This document shows positions 21,522 through 34,300 of a stretch of DNA of 64,000 nt, piece by piece; position 1 is the first letter of the stretch, and each line of letters starts with the position of its first letter. A program made the position numbers and the translations under genes. This DNA comes from Stichopus chloronotus (Eukaryota; Echinodermata; Holothuroidea; Aspidochirotida; Stichopodidae), in contig CM037830.1 of assembly GCA_021234535.1 (NCBI GenBank), positions 32,771,405-32,835,404 of the forward strand. Reading direction: 5' to 3'. The notes under the pieces are model-generated. The model was not told the DNA's origin. It was given only the letters and a program-made list of their open reading frames with translations, and made no database searches.

Positions 21522-24500
21522 ATCTATATTACAGAGGGATGTGAAAGACGGGGAGGTGAGAAACTGGTTGAGTTCGAAGAAAGTCTATACTATCTTGTAG
21601 CACACTTTTATCACCTTCATACATCACGGCTCTTTGTTTACCAATACAAAACTCCTGCGATCATGGTTACTTTCCCACCATATATGTTAATTAGATCTGT
21701 TTAAAGCATTCTCTTTTGTGTGCTTACACTTAATTTCCTATATGCTTTTATCTCTATGTATTTATCTCTGTTGGTATTTCAACACAGCAAACGTAAATGC
21801 ACATACCTTGAAAATAAGACAAAATGTCTATTTGCATTAAACATTCTTTTTTTGTGTGTAAACCATTTTTGCACTTAAGACTTTTTATTAAATGCATCTC
21901 ACTACCAGGACAAGAATTTTCCTCAAATGGGAAATCTGCACTCCAATTCAATGTTTTTTTGTTTGTTTGTTAGAAACGGTTGCAACATAGCAATAGATTA
22001 ACAAGAATGACGTCAAGCTGGCAACTCAGCAATGAAATTCTAAGCTTAGGATTTCAGTGAGTACTCAAAAACAGAACAAATCGAACATAATAGGCGGTGT
22101 ACTTGTCTGAGAAATTTTTTCGTTCGATATCTAACTACATCTTCTTGGAAAACAAAAATAAATGCAACTTTTTGATAGCAAAACCTGGATAAAGCATGTA
22201 TGGGAAAAACTACTTTTCAATGTTTAACCGCTTAAGTTACAGTGTACTAAACTCTATGCTAATATGTCGCTCCGAGGTGACAGCGTATGATGGTTATTGT
22301 GTTAGTCGTAAAAACATCGTCTTACAGAGTAAGGACGCCTCTATTTTCATGGCCTTAGGTATTGCTCCCTGATGTCATTCTGAGTTATCTATTTCTATGG
22401 GTCTCAATAAATATATTCTTTCGTATTAAATTGAATAATCACCAACAATTGATATAAAATAGTCTTAGAATTTACAATTGTCACTGAAAAAAGTTACACC
22501 CAGTGTTCCTGAAGAATGGAATTGAAAGCAAAAAATACAAACAAACAAACAAACAAAGAAATAAATAAATCATACGTCGAAAAATCAAAATCAATGTATG
22601 AAAATACTCTAAGACAACAATAGGTACTCCAAATTGTGAAATTTACTACATAGAGCGATTGCACGCCAGTCGAAGTGCACGCGTGCAGGCCTACTATCGT
22701 TTACCAACATACCCCCCCCCAAAAAAAAAAAATGAAAGGGAACCTGTGGTGAAATTTTTGTTCGTCCAGCGAGATGCGAGAGTTGTTTGGTCGTTACAGA
22801 GACATAAAATATTGAACTGAAAACTAAGCCATGTCTGAGAACGTGGTCAAGCACGCTGTTGGTAATGGTGACGCAACTTACAAGCAAGCTGTTACAGTAG
22901 TACAATTTTGTTTGTATCATTGTATGTGTGGGTGTGTGTATGTATGTGTGTCTCTCTGCATTAACAGCTAGTGTAGTAATATGTGATTCAACCAACATTA
23001 AGTCATTAGTAGACGATATTTTCTGTTTGGCTTTCATTGTCGCCATTCATCGGGGCGGTAAAAAGGAGGAGGGGGAGTATGCTCAACTCAACGGCAGCAG
23101 GAAATAACCTTTAAGTGCACCTGTAATCCTTTCAGTGTATAACTCCACACTATGTACGTTTATCTTTGGAAGGGTGAGGAATGGGTAGAGGGGTGAAATA
23201 TTGACCCAAGTGGCCAGGTAATCTAAACCATGTAATAATATTTAACCGGATACACGTTATTTTACTTATCGATAAAGTAAGAATTGCACTATTACGATCA
23301 GGCCAAGTCTTGCTACATACTGCACTAACCGTTAGCACAACTATGAAAAATTCATATTTACTTCTTAGCTAGAGTAATATATTTGCCGCTGTGGTGACGG
23401 TCCTCAAACGTTCTTCATGTGTAACAATGTAACTTGATAAACGTACCACTGTTGCAAAACATCCTGGTAAGAATATTTCAATTTCAAATACATTGTATTC
23501 CTACAATAAAAAGAAAAAGAAAAAACCGTCATACAGCGGTGTATAGTGAACTACATGTATTATTACAATGTTTTGTTAAGTAACGTCCTTCTTTTAAAAG
23601 AACCACTCCCCCCCTCCCTCCCCGTGACCAACAGCACCACAACTATTGCCTACCCCACACAATCAGAAATCTTGGGGCATGTATGTATATGTCATCAATA
23701 GCATAGAATTGGTAGCCTCTACGTGTCTGGTCAGCAGTTAAGTTGCCTATATTCACATGATGATAAAGCTACCACCATGGCATGCTAGACCTTCACATTT
23801 ACAGTGTGTGGAAAAAAAGGAGGTCTTTAACTACAACTAAGATTAGAAGGTGATTGAATGGCGAGATGTCCCTAACTTTAAGCATACTTGTCAGGCCACG
23901 ACGCATAGTGATTAAATTCCATGCATTTTGCAAGCTATAGTATGGCGTACGCGTAAGTTACAATTTACAGAACTATTTTTGAGTCCATAATTCATCATTT
24001 TACATTGTACCAATAATCCGACTATGTGTCCCGGTTCGATATTTACACGCTTTGCGGGGTTATTGACTGAACGAAAAACTGCAAAACTAAAGACAGCCTA
24101 TTTGTAAAACGAAAAGTGAAGGCTGAACATAACTCTGTTTTGATAACAAAACTCACAAAGACCAAGAAGGGTAAACTGGTCTGGAGAGGGATGGAGGTTG
24201 TAAAGTTTGAATAAAATGACAAATAATGATGAAAAAACATATACGACAGCACTTTCTATGTAGATACCGAGTCTTCAACATTTTGTTCAAGCAGGCTAAC
24301 TATTGCAAGGAAACAAGGCGTGCGTAAGATGTTTCATGTATATTTGATAACCTTGTAACAAGGCATGGCCATTGAAAGCAATTTAGGAAAGTCCAGTCTC
24401 AGTCCTCGATCCCTACAAAAAAAAATAAAATAAAATAAATTGAAACAGTAAACGTTTCCTTTGTCGATAATGCATACTTTTTATTTTGACAGGACTAATA

Positions 24501-27420
24501 GACCGAACAACACTGAGGGAGAGTAATGGAGCATTGAAGGACGGGTCGAAATAAACCAGTTAGAAGAATATTGCTGTCTTTAACCTAAATATCAGCAACG
24601 ACAACCTCAGGATGTTTGACCCCCCCACCAAAAAAAAAAATACTGTACCACATTAGAAGCAGCACCCGCTGCAAGGAAGTATTGAACGGAGAATCACATC
24701 CACCATCTTAAAGGGGCGTTGCACTTTTTGTTGAGTTGAATACACGTAATTAAATCTTCCAGCAACTACCGATATATTACCTAAGGACAACATAAGCTTG
24801 TAGGAGGCGATTCTCCTGCATGGACGATCTAGGGGATATTTTAATTCATCCAAAAGTTTTCCACTGAGATATTACATATAATTTGGATTGTTTCTTCTAA
24901 TACAACTGCACATTTATTAGCAAAAAAAGAGGTACGGTTAAGATAGTATTTCAGACAAATAGTCCTGACTTACACAATGCGTGGTCATAGCTATGAAATG
25001 CGAAAACTTGGTTTGCCACCTATTGGGCTGGTTGGGAGAAATACTTTACTTATTATTACAAAAAAAAAAATTAACAAGCACATATTTCTAACCGTACTGT
25101 AATAGGTACATCGGCCACAAAGCAAAATGAAAGTGTGTGAAATGATAAAAGGCTGGTATGTTGTTTGAAAATGGATCCTACATTAACTGGCGTATCCGAC
25201 GGGGAATGCTCCCGAAAGAAAGGCTCCCCAAAAATGTGTTTCCAAAGGGCAATTAATAATTAAGGAAGAAACTTCATCCCTTCCCCAAGCATCCCCCACA
25301 GGAGTCGCGGTGGGGCCCTCGGAAGGCGATCACCGGGTATTTTTATCCAGAATTTTTGTGGTACGCTAAAGGCCAACTGATGGGCACTTAGTCCTCTCAC
25401 AAGCCCTGCAAGCCCGGTGGTGACATTCAGCTGCACCGCAACTGTCTGTGGGCCATGGCCAGTTATAGAAAATTTCATTTAAAGGGGAGGAGATACGCAT
25501 CCCGGTCCCCCCCCCCCCCCCACACACACACACACCATATTACTGTACCACCAGTTTGGCCTCTCTGGATACACCACAGTTTCTGGATAAGCCAGTGGTC
25601 AAGTGACGTTGTCTACTTCGGAAAGGAACTTGACCAGTTTTGTTAACGAGGAAATTATTCAACAAACTTAAAACGTTTGATATCAAGTGATCCGTGTACC
25701 AGATAATGCCCTGCGAATGTCCCACGAGTAAGCCCATTCCTCCTGTTAAGTTCGAGTCTCTCATCATGTCATGGAATGAAGAGAATTTAACAAGTGTAGA
25801 GAAAATTAATGCTTCAACGGGAATCGTATTAGCGACTTAAAATGCGGCCGGTAAGGCTCTGTCCATCAACAAGTGACTTCAGTATTAGGAGTGGTTTAGA
25901 TGGGGTTCCACTTACACCCTTTGTCTAGGGAAGGTAGGTTAACGGTGACAAAATAACTCTGATTATACTAGTGGTACCTTTCCTCCAAACTTAGGGGATC
26001 GTTTACTACGGTGGCCGCTCACAGACGTAGTTAAAAAGTAGTGATACTCTGTGACAGACATACACGCATCCGAAAACACTAAAAAGAATGGCATAATTTA
26101 TACTAATACAGGGCAGTCCATCGTCTTAGATATTGGAAGAATCTTGAGAGGCAAAGACAATTTATGACACAAGGAACACAAAAAAGCAAAAACGAACATG
26201 ACACACAATGAATTCGTCGTGAAGGAGTCACGTGACAACCTCGTCACTGTATTATCTACATCAATATCAAAATTATGTACTCGATTTTACTTACAGTTAA
26301 AGTCAGTTCACGCCACTGAGAGACTTAACCAACTTTTGCACATTCAGATATACTTCACATCTTGGTTCAAAAGTAAGGTCCCTAAAAATCGGACGCTAGC
26401 TTTTACAGTGCTGTGTATATCACATGTAAAGAAACAATTTTTTATCTCGGTTAAATTTAATCGAATTATAAATAAAATGTTGCTAACACACTTTTACGGT
26501 AAACTTTATGTTAGCAAATTTTGATTATTCGGTAGCAACAAACAAGACCTCTATTTTTAGTTCGTTTTGAGAGGAATGTAGAGTTTTTATATTTTTAAAA
26601 TATGCATTCTGAGAATGCCACTTAAGTAAAGAAAAGTGCTATATATCGGCTAAATTCAGACCCTTGGTTTAAAGGAACAAAGAACTTGTTTTAAAGAAAC
26701 TAAATAGAAATGGTACCTAGAAATGTTTGCAGTGGGTAATTCTAGCCTCCTTGTCTGTTTGATGGATAAATGCATTTTATAAATATATATTTCTATATAT
26801 ATATCTAACATCCTATCTGCGCTGTCAAAATGTGACAAAATACATACAAAATACGACTCAAACGTTGTAACAGAACTGGAATCATTCCAACACTGAAATA
26901 AACTGAACTTAATTCACCTATTGGAAATGACCGCCTTGTTGGAACTTTAACAAAGTGAAGGAAAAACTATTTGGTTAGAAGGAAATATTGATACAAACAA
27001 ATGATACAGATAAGAAAAAATAGGTGATAAGAACAAGTTGTGTTAGTGATCTTACATTGAGCATGTTCGAAGCATTTTCGCACAGAATGGGGCGAGGTAA
27101 AACGGATTTGATTTGAAGGCTCCGCTCACAACATCAGTGACAAGCTTTCACCACTACGATACCGAGCAGTACCACACACACACACGCACGCACAGGATAC
27201 CACTTATCGACCAAAAGTGAAAACAAATCAAAAAGTCCAAACTCCAGATCAGATGATGCTTATGATTCTAAGAAATAATGAAACGAAGTAAACGACTTTG
27301 GTCATGAGGAGGATACATCTTATTCCAGAATGTATTTTGTGTTCCCACTCCCCCACCATCCAGATTCTTATATGGGGTGGGTCAGGTTCATTAGTAAAAA
27401 CAATATATTTGGTTGCCAAG

Positions 27421-27837
27421 TGTATGGGATTTTTGTGAAAACCTTTACTAAGAAGCTAAACAAAGTGAATTCAAATGTTTTGACAAACTTTCCAACTTTT
27501 AGTTCACAGTTAACCATCAGTTTACAGTTTTGGGGGATGTTATTTCATTATTAAACTTAAAATTCTTTTGCAGCTTGTTTCATTTTAGTGAAACATAATT
27601 ACAGAGTCATAGAATAACATACCAACTTTTGTATGGGATTTTTGTGAAAACCTTTACTAAGAAGCTAAACAAAGTGAATTCAAATGTTTTGACAAACTTT
27701 CCAACTTTTAGTTCACAGTTAACCATCAGTTTACAGTTTTGGGGGATGTTATTTCATTATTAAACTTAAAATTCTTTTGCGGCTTGTTTCATTTTAGTGC
27801 AACATAATTACAGAGTCATAGAATAACATACCAACTT
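27421..27837. repeat. Near-identical 209-bp tandem duplication
   Basis: The block starting tgtatgggatttttgtgaaa at 27,421 is repeated from 27,630 to about 27,837. By eye I find only two differences (gcagcttg/gcggcttg and agtgaaac/agtgcaac). The similarity is high enough that the duplication is recent, or an assembly artefact. Confidence 0.95.
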
Positions 27838-28259
27838 GATACGACAGGGAAACCAAGATGTCACAATTTGGTTCCCTTGGTAACAAAAGAGAAATTACCC
27901 AGGTGGAAGAGATGTCAATAACATCAAGCAGTTCAGGAGAAAAATGTTGTAGCATATACACTCAATCTTTCTTCATTAACAGCGATGTTAAAAGTTCCTT
28001 ATGTGTTTTCAATCTAACAGGTTCTATTCAAGGAAAACAAAAGCAAATGAAGCAATCTAATGGGAGGATATTTACTACGACAAAAACTGCAAACCAAAGT
28101 CTTGGAAAGTTCTTCAAAATAAAGACTTTTTACTACCCTAAGGGGTTTGCATAAATACTAGATACAAAATTAATCAGCTGTTTTATAGGAGAAACAGAAC
28201 AAAAAATCAGAACAAAAAACCCAAAATATGTTAATAAACTGCTATAACAGCCACTGTAT

Positions 28260-28470
28260 GAAAAAGAATCAGTCTCACATTTCTATTGCAGAAGGGTCTT
28301 TGCAAGCCGGTTAATGTCATAAAAATGAGTCAGCATCCCACCCTGATCCCAGCTTGGCCATTGCAAGGTGGTTTATGACAAAAAGAAAAAGATGAGTCAG
28401 CATAACATCCAGATTCCAACTGGGTCTTTGCTGGCCAGCTAATGAAAAATCGTCAGCCTCACATCCTGGT
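28260..28470. repeat. Degenerate ~75-bp tandem repeats
   Basis: Three to four diverged units share the order gtctttgc-a-gcc-g-taatg...aaaaa-gagtcagc-tcacatcc. They lie downstream of WASP-B and have no coding signal. Confidence 0.5.
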
Positions 28471-29782
28471 CTTCACAAGTGATTGACTGTGAAGAACACA
28501 GATGTGATAAATGAAGTAAAAAAAATGTTATAATACAGCGATGATAAAGGATACATGTGAAAGGTATGAAAATTGAAGAAGGGATGAAAAAAGAAGAAGT
28601 CAAGAATGAGAAATGCAAAATTTAGGAGATTTAAATTGAGGAGTGGGATGAAGAATGCACCTGGTGGAGGGTCAACAAAAGTATTGAGTTGTGGGAAAAT
28701 AAAAAAAAGAGTAACACCAGGCACAGCATGGGGGTATGGGAAGAATCTTAAGTCTCTAGGTACAGAAGGCAGAAAAAAGAGCAATATGTACAGGGTCTCT
28801 ATCTTCGACTACTTTCATATATGAGGAAACACATCTCAGCCGTTGGTGAGGAAAATACTTTCACAGTGTTTCTGAATGCACCAACAATGATATATTAACT
28901 GCTATCCTACAGCACACGCTTTTGTTTTCAGAGAACTGCATTTCCGTGACTTTCTGTAAAATCCTGATCAACTGCTTAACGTTTGCCCATTTGTAACAGT
29001 GCAGACATTTCCCTGTCTCTTATGACTATTGCACTTCACCATTTTGCAGAAACAACTTAATGAATGGAAGTCCGATCCATTGCACAGTAGTGCAACTATA
29101 GCAGAAGGAAAATCTTGCAAGCTTCACCTGCATAGCTCCTAAACAGCAAAACACATTCTGAAGGGTACCTTTAGGGTGGGAAAGTTTTGCAGTCGATACC
29201 CTACATTAACATTTCAAGAGTACTTTGGAGAGTTCTAGGTATCCTAAGGCATCAAACACAATCCTATGCCCATCCTCAACCCCCCCCCACATTGAGCTGT
29301 ATCTCGTCCCCCCCCCCCCCCTTTTCCCGCCATAGCTCAACTTCCGCAGATCACTTCATTTCAAACAAACCCTTGCAGACAAGCAGAAGGGGATGAAAAT
29401 AAAAATGTATTTTGAGTAGTGGATACTACAGGGAACAACAAAAATAGTTATATTGTTTTTGTTACTAAATGCATTCACAGAAGTCTCAAACTCTACTTGA
29501 AAACCAAATATAAATTATAAATTATTACAAACTATAAACAAAAACGTCAACCTCAAAATACATACCCACTTTTAATAATATTACAAGTCCATGGACTTAC
29601 TAATTTCTTTGAACATAAATATCTTGGGTAAAGAAGCTTAAGAAAATATATTTCTATTATTTTCTTTAAACAATACATTTTTGAAAAAAAAAATTATGGA
29701 TGCGATAAATGCTCAGAAAGAGAGGAAAGTGTTTGGTGTCCTTCTTCTTCTTCTTCCGTTCTTGGAGATGGATTCATCTCAG

Positions 29783-31392
29783 TTAGTCGTCCCATTCATC
29801 ATCATCGTCATCAAATTCCTCGTCTTCAGAATCTCCATCTGGATCTGTGAATGCAATTTTAAGGTATCCTTTAAAATTTTGTTTGACGCAGATGTGCAGC
29901 AGGATATAGCCATGACAAAACCATGTCAAAACCATGATAGGCATTCCTTACAAGAACGTGGTAGCCTAGTGGTTGAAGCATTAGGAAAATAACCCAGTGA
30001 TTATGGGTTCAAATCCGCATACCGAGGTATTTGATCTTAACTGGCTTCTCTACCATTTGGTACATGCCACTAGGAGTAAACAGGTTCAGTTGGCCAAAGT
30101 TCACCTGGAAAAATGCTGAATTGTCAGGTGAAATCAATTTATGTCTCATAATCTATTGCACCCTTTGTGTGATAAACAAACGGTAAGGCCTGTTACCCAC
30201 GCAGAAGAGTATGGGTGCAGTCTTATGCCTGGCTTCTACAAATTACATTGCTTTACTTAACTGCATGTGCTTGATAGATATCAAGAAATAAATGAATGCA
30301 TGAATGGAAAACTCTGGTCTAAGTTGAGCTATTCACTTCCAGCCAAATGGCAGGCTGCATACTCTCTGGATTGTCTGTACTATAACTGCCCTGTGGAACA
30401 CACGACACATGTCTAAATTTCTATGTAGTCTTTACATATCCATGCATACAATGGGGATATGCATCCTTTCTATGCCACTGTGGCACATATCCATTCAGTA
30501 GAATCACTGGTGCTAAAAATGCAGCGCCCTCTTTCCAGTTGGTGACAATTTTTGAGATCAAGGTAAACTTGCGGCATTATGCATCCATGATACAGCCATG
30601 ACAAAACCATGATATGAATCCCTTGTTTGAATTGTTTGAAGTCAAAGCAACAACTATGCTTATGGCACATATCGCAAGGGGTTAAGTTTTCATCTTGTTT
30701 AACATCTGCTAATCTCAAGAAAAGGTTGACTGCTTATCAAATCAAACATTGATTAGCAAAATCTATTTATCAAGCTGATTGCACTCAACTGCCATCCCTT
30801 GTGTATTACATTTTTCACCTTGAGTGTCACATCTTTTTCGTTCCAAAAATCATCACGCCAAATATGATAAGAGATTTCTGCAAATGCGTACCATTGGGTA
30901 GATTATCTTAAAAACTCATAGAAAAGTGGAAATATTCAGCAAGGTGGCTTTCTAACTATGGTAATTATCTTGGCTTGAATTTCTGGTGAAAGTTCAACTC
31001 AATAACCTTCAGAGAGTCCACGAGAGGTTTCACCCAGGAGACACTGAAGGTTGATTTTGTGGGGACACTGCAGAGAACTAATAAGGAATATTTCTTTTCA
31101 CCACTGCTTGTCCTTATTTCATGAAACTACCCTTACAGTCTGACCTCTCCAAGATCAATGAAACTCTTCTGAATTTAGAATCACAAATGTGGTAAAAGTA
31201 ATAGAAACAGCTGCACTCTACTGTGTTGCACTTTGCATGGGTAAGTCACATACATAATTTACATATCATCACACAAAAGATCTTGACGATCATACCATGT
31301 ATAGCGACGTTTCGTTGACTGAGGGCATTGAGTAGAGCAGATCCGAGTCCACCCAACTCTGGTTGCGGTTCTTCTTTTTCTACAGCTTCGAC
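29783..31392 (-). CDS. WASP-B exons 10-11: central helix and acidic tail
   Basis: Exon 10 (31392-31296) begins with the Val that completes the second WH2 motif, then gives a Glu-rich linker and GLGSALLNALSQRNVAIH, the central Arp2/3-binding helix. Exon 11 (29844-29783) joins in phase 1 and gives DPDGDSEDEEFDDDDDEWDD and stop, the acidic tail with the conserved Trp two residues before the final Asp pair. The intron between them carries the tRNA-derived SINE. Confidence 0.92.
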
Positions 31393-34300
31393 CTACATCA
31401 AAACAAAAACAACAAAAAAGGTAAAAACCAAACAGAAAATGGAAATAAGGATACTGCGATTCATGTGTTAAAAGAGGTCCATTCTGGTGGAAGATTTAGA
31501 AGAATATTTCAGGAGATCACCAAACTCCTTTCACAGATGAGGAATAATCAATAACTATTATACAAGTTTTCATGCACAAACAACAACCACTTGGTCCACA
31601 AAAAATATTGAAACTGTGATGCATTTCATAATGCTAACATTTGAGACAGCCTCCTGTAAAATTCATTTACAACGACATGATGATGTTTAAGTTGCGCATA
31701 GTTTGCCTGCGCTGGTCGATGTGAAACTTCAACCTCACAGGGTTGGTCTAAGTGATGCATGTTTGTCTGTCAGATGGGGGGCATCAAATGGCAAGTCCAG
31801 GGAGCAGAACTGAGTTTGCACTGAATGTGGTTTGTTATCCTTAAAGTGGCCATGTGTTTATCTTCATCCTGATGAAGCAGTTTACTGGAGGGATGCTCAC
31901 CTAAAGCTCAATCGAAGACATTCTCTGAAGTTCTCTAAAGTATAGGTGAACTCCAAAACATGATGTACATGATGGATGAGTTCCCTCCCAATTTTGTAAC
32001 TTATTGAGTGACGGGCTTGAAAGACAGGCGTTTTAGACCTTTTGACCTCAGTATCAACTTTTAATCTTCATGGAAGACAATTCTGATCACCCCACACAGT
32101 GAGCCATACTGGTCTGCAAACTTCAAAGTTCCTGAACCTTGCACTTCTTTGAAATATTGTGTACAATTAATTTTTGGGAAGTCAAATGATCTTTGACAAA
32201 TTAAAAAAAGGAAACCTACCTTTGATCCAATTATTGGACACTAATGCAACAACATTAAAATACATCCCAGCCAAGTTAGAAGAATTAAATAGCATCTGCA
32301 ACATACATACATACATGACCTGCATTCATTTGACTCTTGGCAAGGAATCAAAAAGGAGACACTTGGAAGGGTGGATGGGCAGGGGGGGGGGGTAATATTA
32401 CTGAGTTCATGCTTCTGTCCACCTATATAGATCAGGGAGCTGTTACCCTTAGATGCCTGGTTAAATTCAGTGGAAAGTTTCAATGTCTCAGGTCACAATA
32501 TCAAGAAGTGAAAAATACAGACAACTGTAACATGACAAGAAGAATGTGAAGGGTGCCACTGAGAATGCCAGTGAAATTGTTGGTTAGTACTGCCATCAAC
32601 TGATTGACAGCAATCAGATACTGACCTTCTTCAGGTCTTTACCACTTCTAATGGCCTCCAGCAGGGCATCTCGTCCACTTGGAGCTGCTCTGGGCTGTTC
32701 GTTTTGGTTGACTGACTTGAGGGACGCTCCGGAGCGGATGTCAGATAACAAGTCTGCTCTGCCACCAGATGATCCACCTGGTGGTGGTGGAGGGGGAGGT
32801 GGTGGTGGGGGACCACCACCCATGGGAGGTGGTGGTGGAGGACCACCACCCATCATTGGTGGAGGTGGAGGAGGAGGAGGAGGGGGAGGTCCATTGCTTT
32901 GGGGTGGAGCCGGTGGTGGGGGAGGTAGTGATGAGGAAATCGGTCTTGAAGGAGGTGGAGGAGGCGCAGGCATAGGGGCAGCAGGTGGAGGGGGCCGGCT
33001 CCCACCCGGCCGTGTTCGTCCGACAGAGGGAGGTGGTGGAGGGGCATGTCCCCTGTTGTTGGCACGGGTTGGTGTTGGTGGCAACGGCGTGCTCCTGGTT
33101 GGTGGTGGAGGCAAATCTCTGTTTGGTGGTGGAGGAGGTGGAGGGTTACCTGTGAACAGAGGAGAGAAAGAAAAAAGTTGCAAGTCCAAATGCTGTATAC
33201 GATACCAACTCTCAAAGGTAAAATGGTTGGAAAATAAGCACATTACCTTTTCACCCTTGGTTTGATTTTCCTTTTTGTAAAGGAGCACTAGAGTTGTTTT
33301 GTGAAATTGACAATGCATTACAATCCTGCCGGGATACCTTCCTGCACTAATAACAAGTAGTCCAAAACAAATAAACGTTAGTGAATAAGCAATTAATGAT
33401 TCATGAAATTTCATGACCAGACACTTTTCACATTTGTACCACAGCACATGCACACAGTCAGGACAAGCCAATTTAAACAAAAATGCACAAATGCATTGTG
33501 ATTTCAATGACACGATTATCAGGATCTTTTCTCAGAATCGGATGTTATACATTAGGATGAGTCACAAGCTTAACAATTTGACCCTTGTTGACCTCAAATG
33601 ACTTTAACCTCCACTACAAACAACAGAATTCTTGCATGAGATTAGATACACCTACATACTAAAGAAGAGACCAGTCCAAGATTCTTCCATTGCGATATGA
33701 TGTTTACAAGAATGTCACATGTGACCCCTGTTGATCTAAGATGGCCTTTGACCTTCAACATAGAGGATGTGATTCTTGAACTGTATGAGATAAACCTACG
33801 TACTAAATAAGAGATTTTTCCAAGCTTTCTTCTTGAGATACCCTCTTTACACAGTTTTTACAAGCGTTGTTGACTTCAAATGACCTTTGAACTTCACAAA
33901 AATCAATAACTGTCTTGTACTCAATGTGGTACACCAACATATTAAACATAAGGTTTGCCGAAGCTTCCCTTCTTGCGATATGTTGTTCACAAGGTTTTTA
34001 CATTTTGACTCCTGTTGACACCATATGACCTTTGACCTCTATCAAAAACAATTTACTTAATGTGGTATAAATGATGAAAACTGAGAACTGTTTAAATTTT
34101 CCTACTTAAAATATCACATTTACAAGGTTTTCACAATTTGACCCCTGTTGACCTCAAATGATCTTTGACTTCCACTGAAAAAATTCGGTTCTTTTACTTG
34201 GTACAGTACATCTACATACAGAGTATGAGGTCTTTCCAAGCTCTTTCAGATATCATGTTTACAAGGTTTTCACATTTTGATCCCTCCTGACCCCAAATGG

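Larger units (their letters stand above)
21053..29782. other. Region between the convergent WASP genes
   Basis: It holds the 3' ends of both WASP genes and no further gene I can support. Contents are the decayed exon copy (about 21,245), a candidate poly(A) signal (21516), poly-C runs (about 22,712, 25,507, 29,281 and 29,309), a CA repeat (about 25,521), the 209-bp tandem duplication (27,421-27,837) and a degenerate repeat cluster (about 28,260-28,460). Open frames up to 145 codons here lack domains and splice support. Confidence 0.55.

Noticed and set aside
27858..28154. 98-codon ORF after the 209-bp duplication
   Set aside because: Low-complexity Ser/Lys composition, no domain and no neighbours in a gene structure.
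29955..30030. Possible functional tRNA gene
   Set aside because: A and B boxes are present but the acceptor arms do not pair and a SINE body and tail follow.
32651..33265. 204-codon Gly-rich plus-strand ORF
   Set aside because: Exact antisense shadow of the proline-rich exon 9 of WASP-B; CCA/CCT codons read as GGT/GGA on the other strand.
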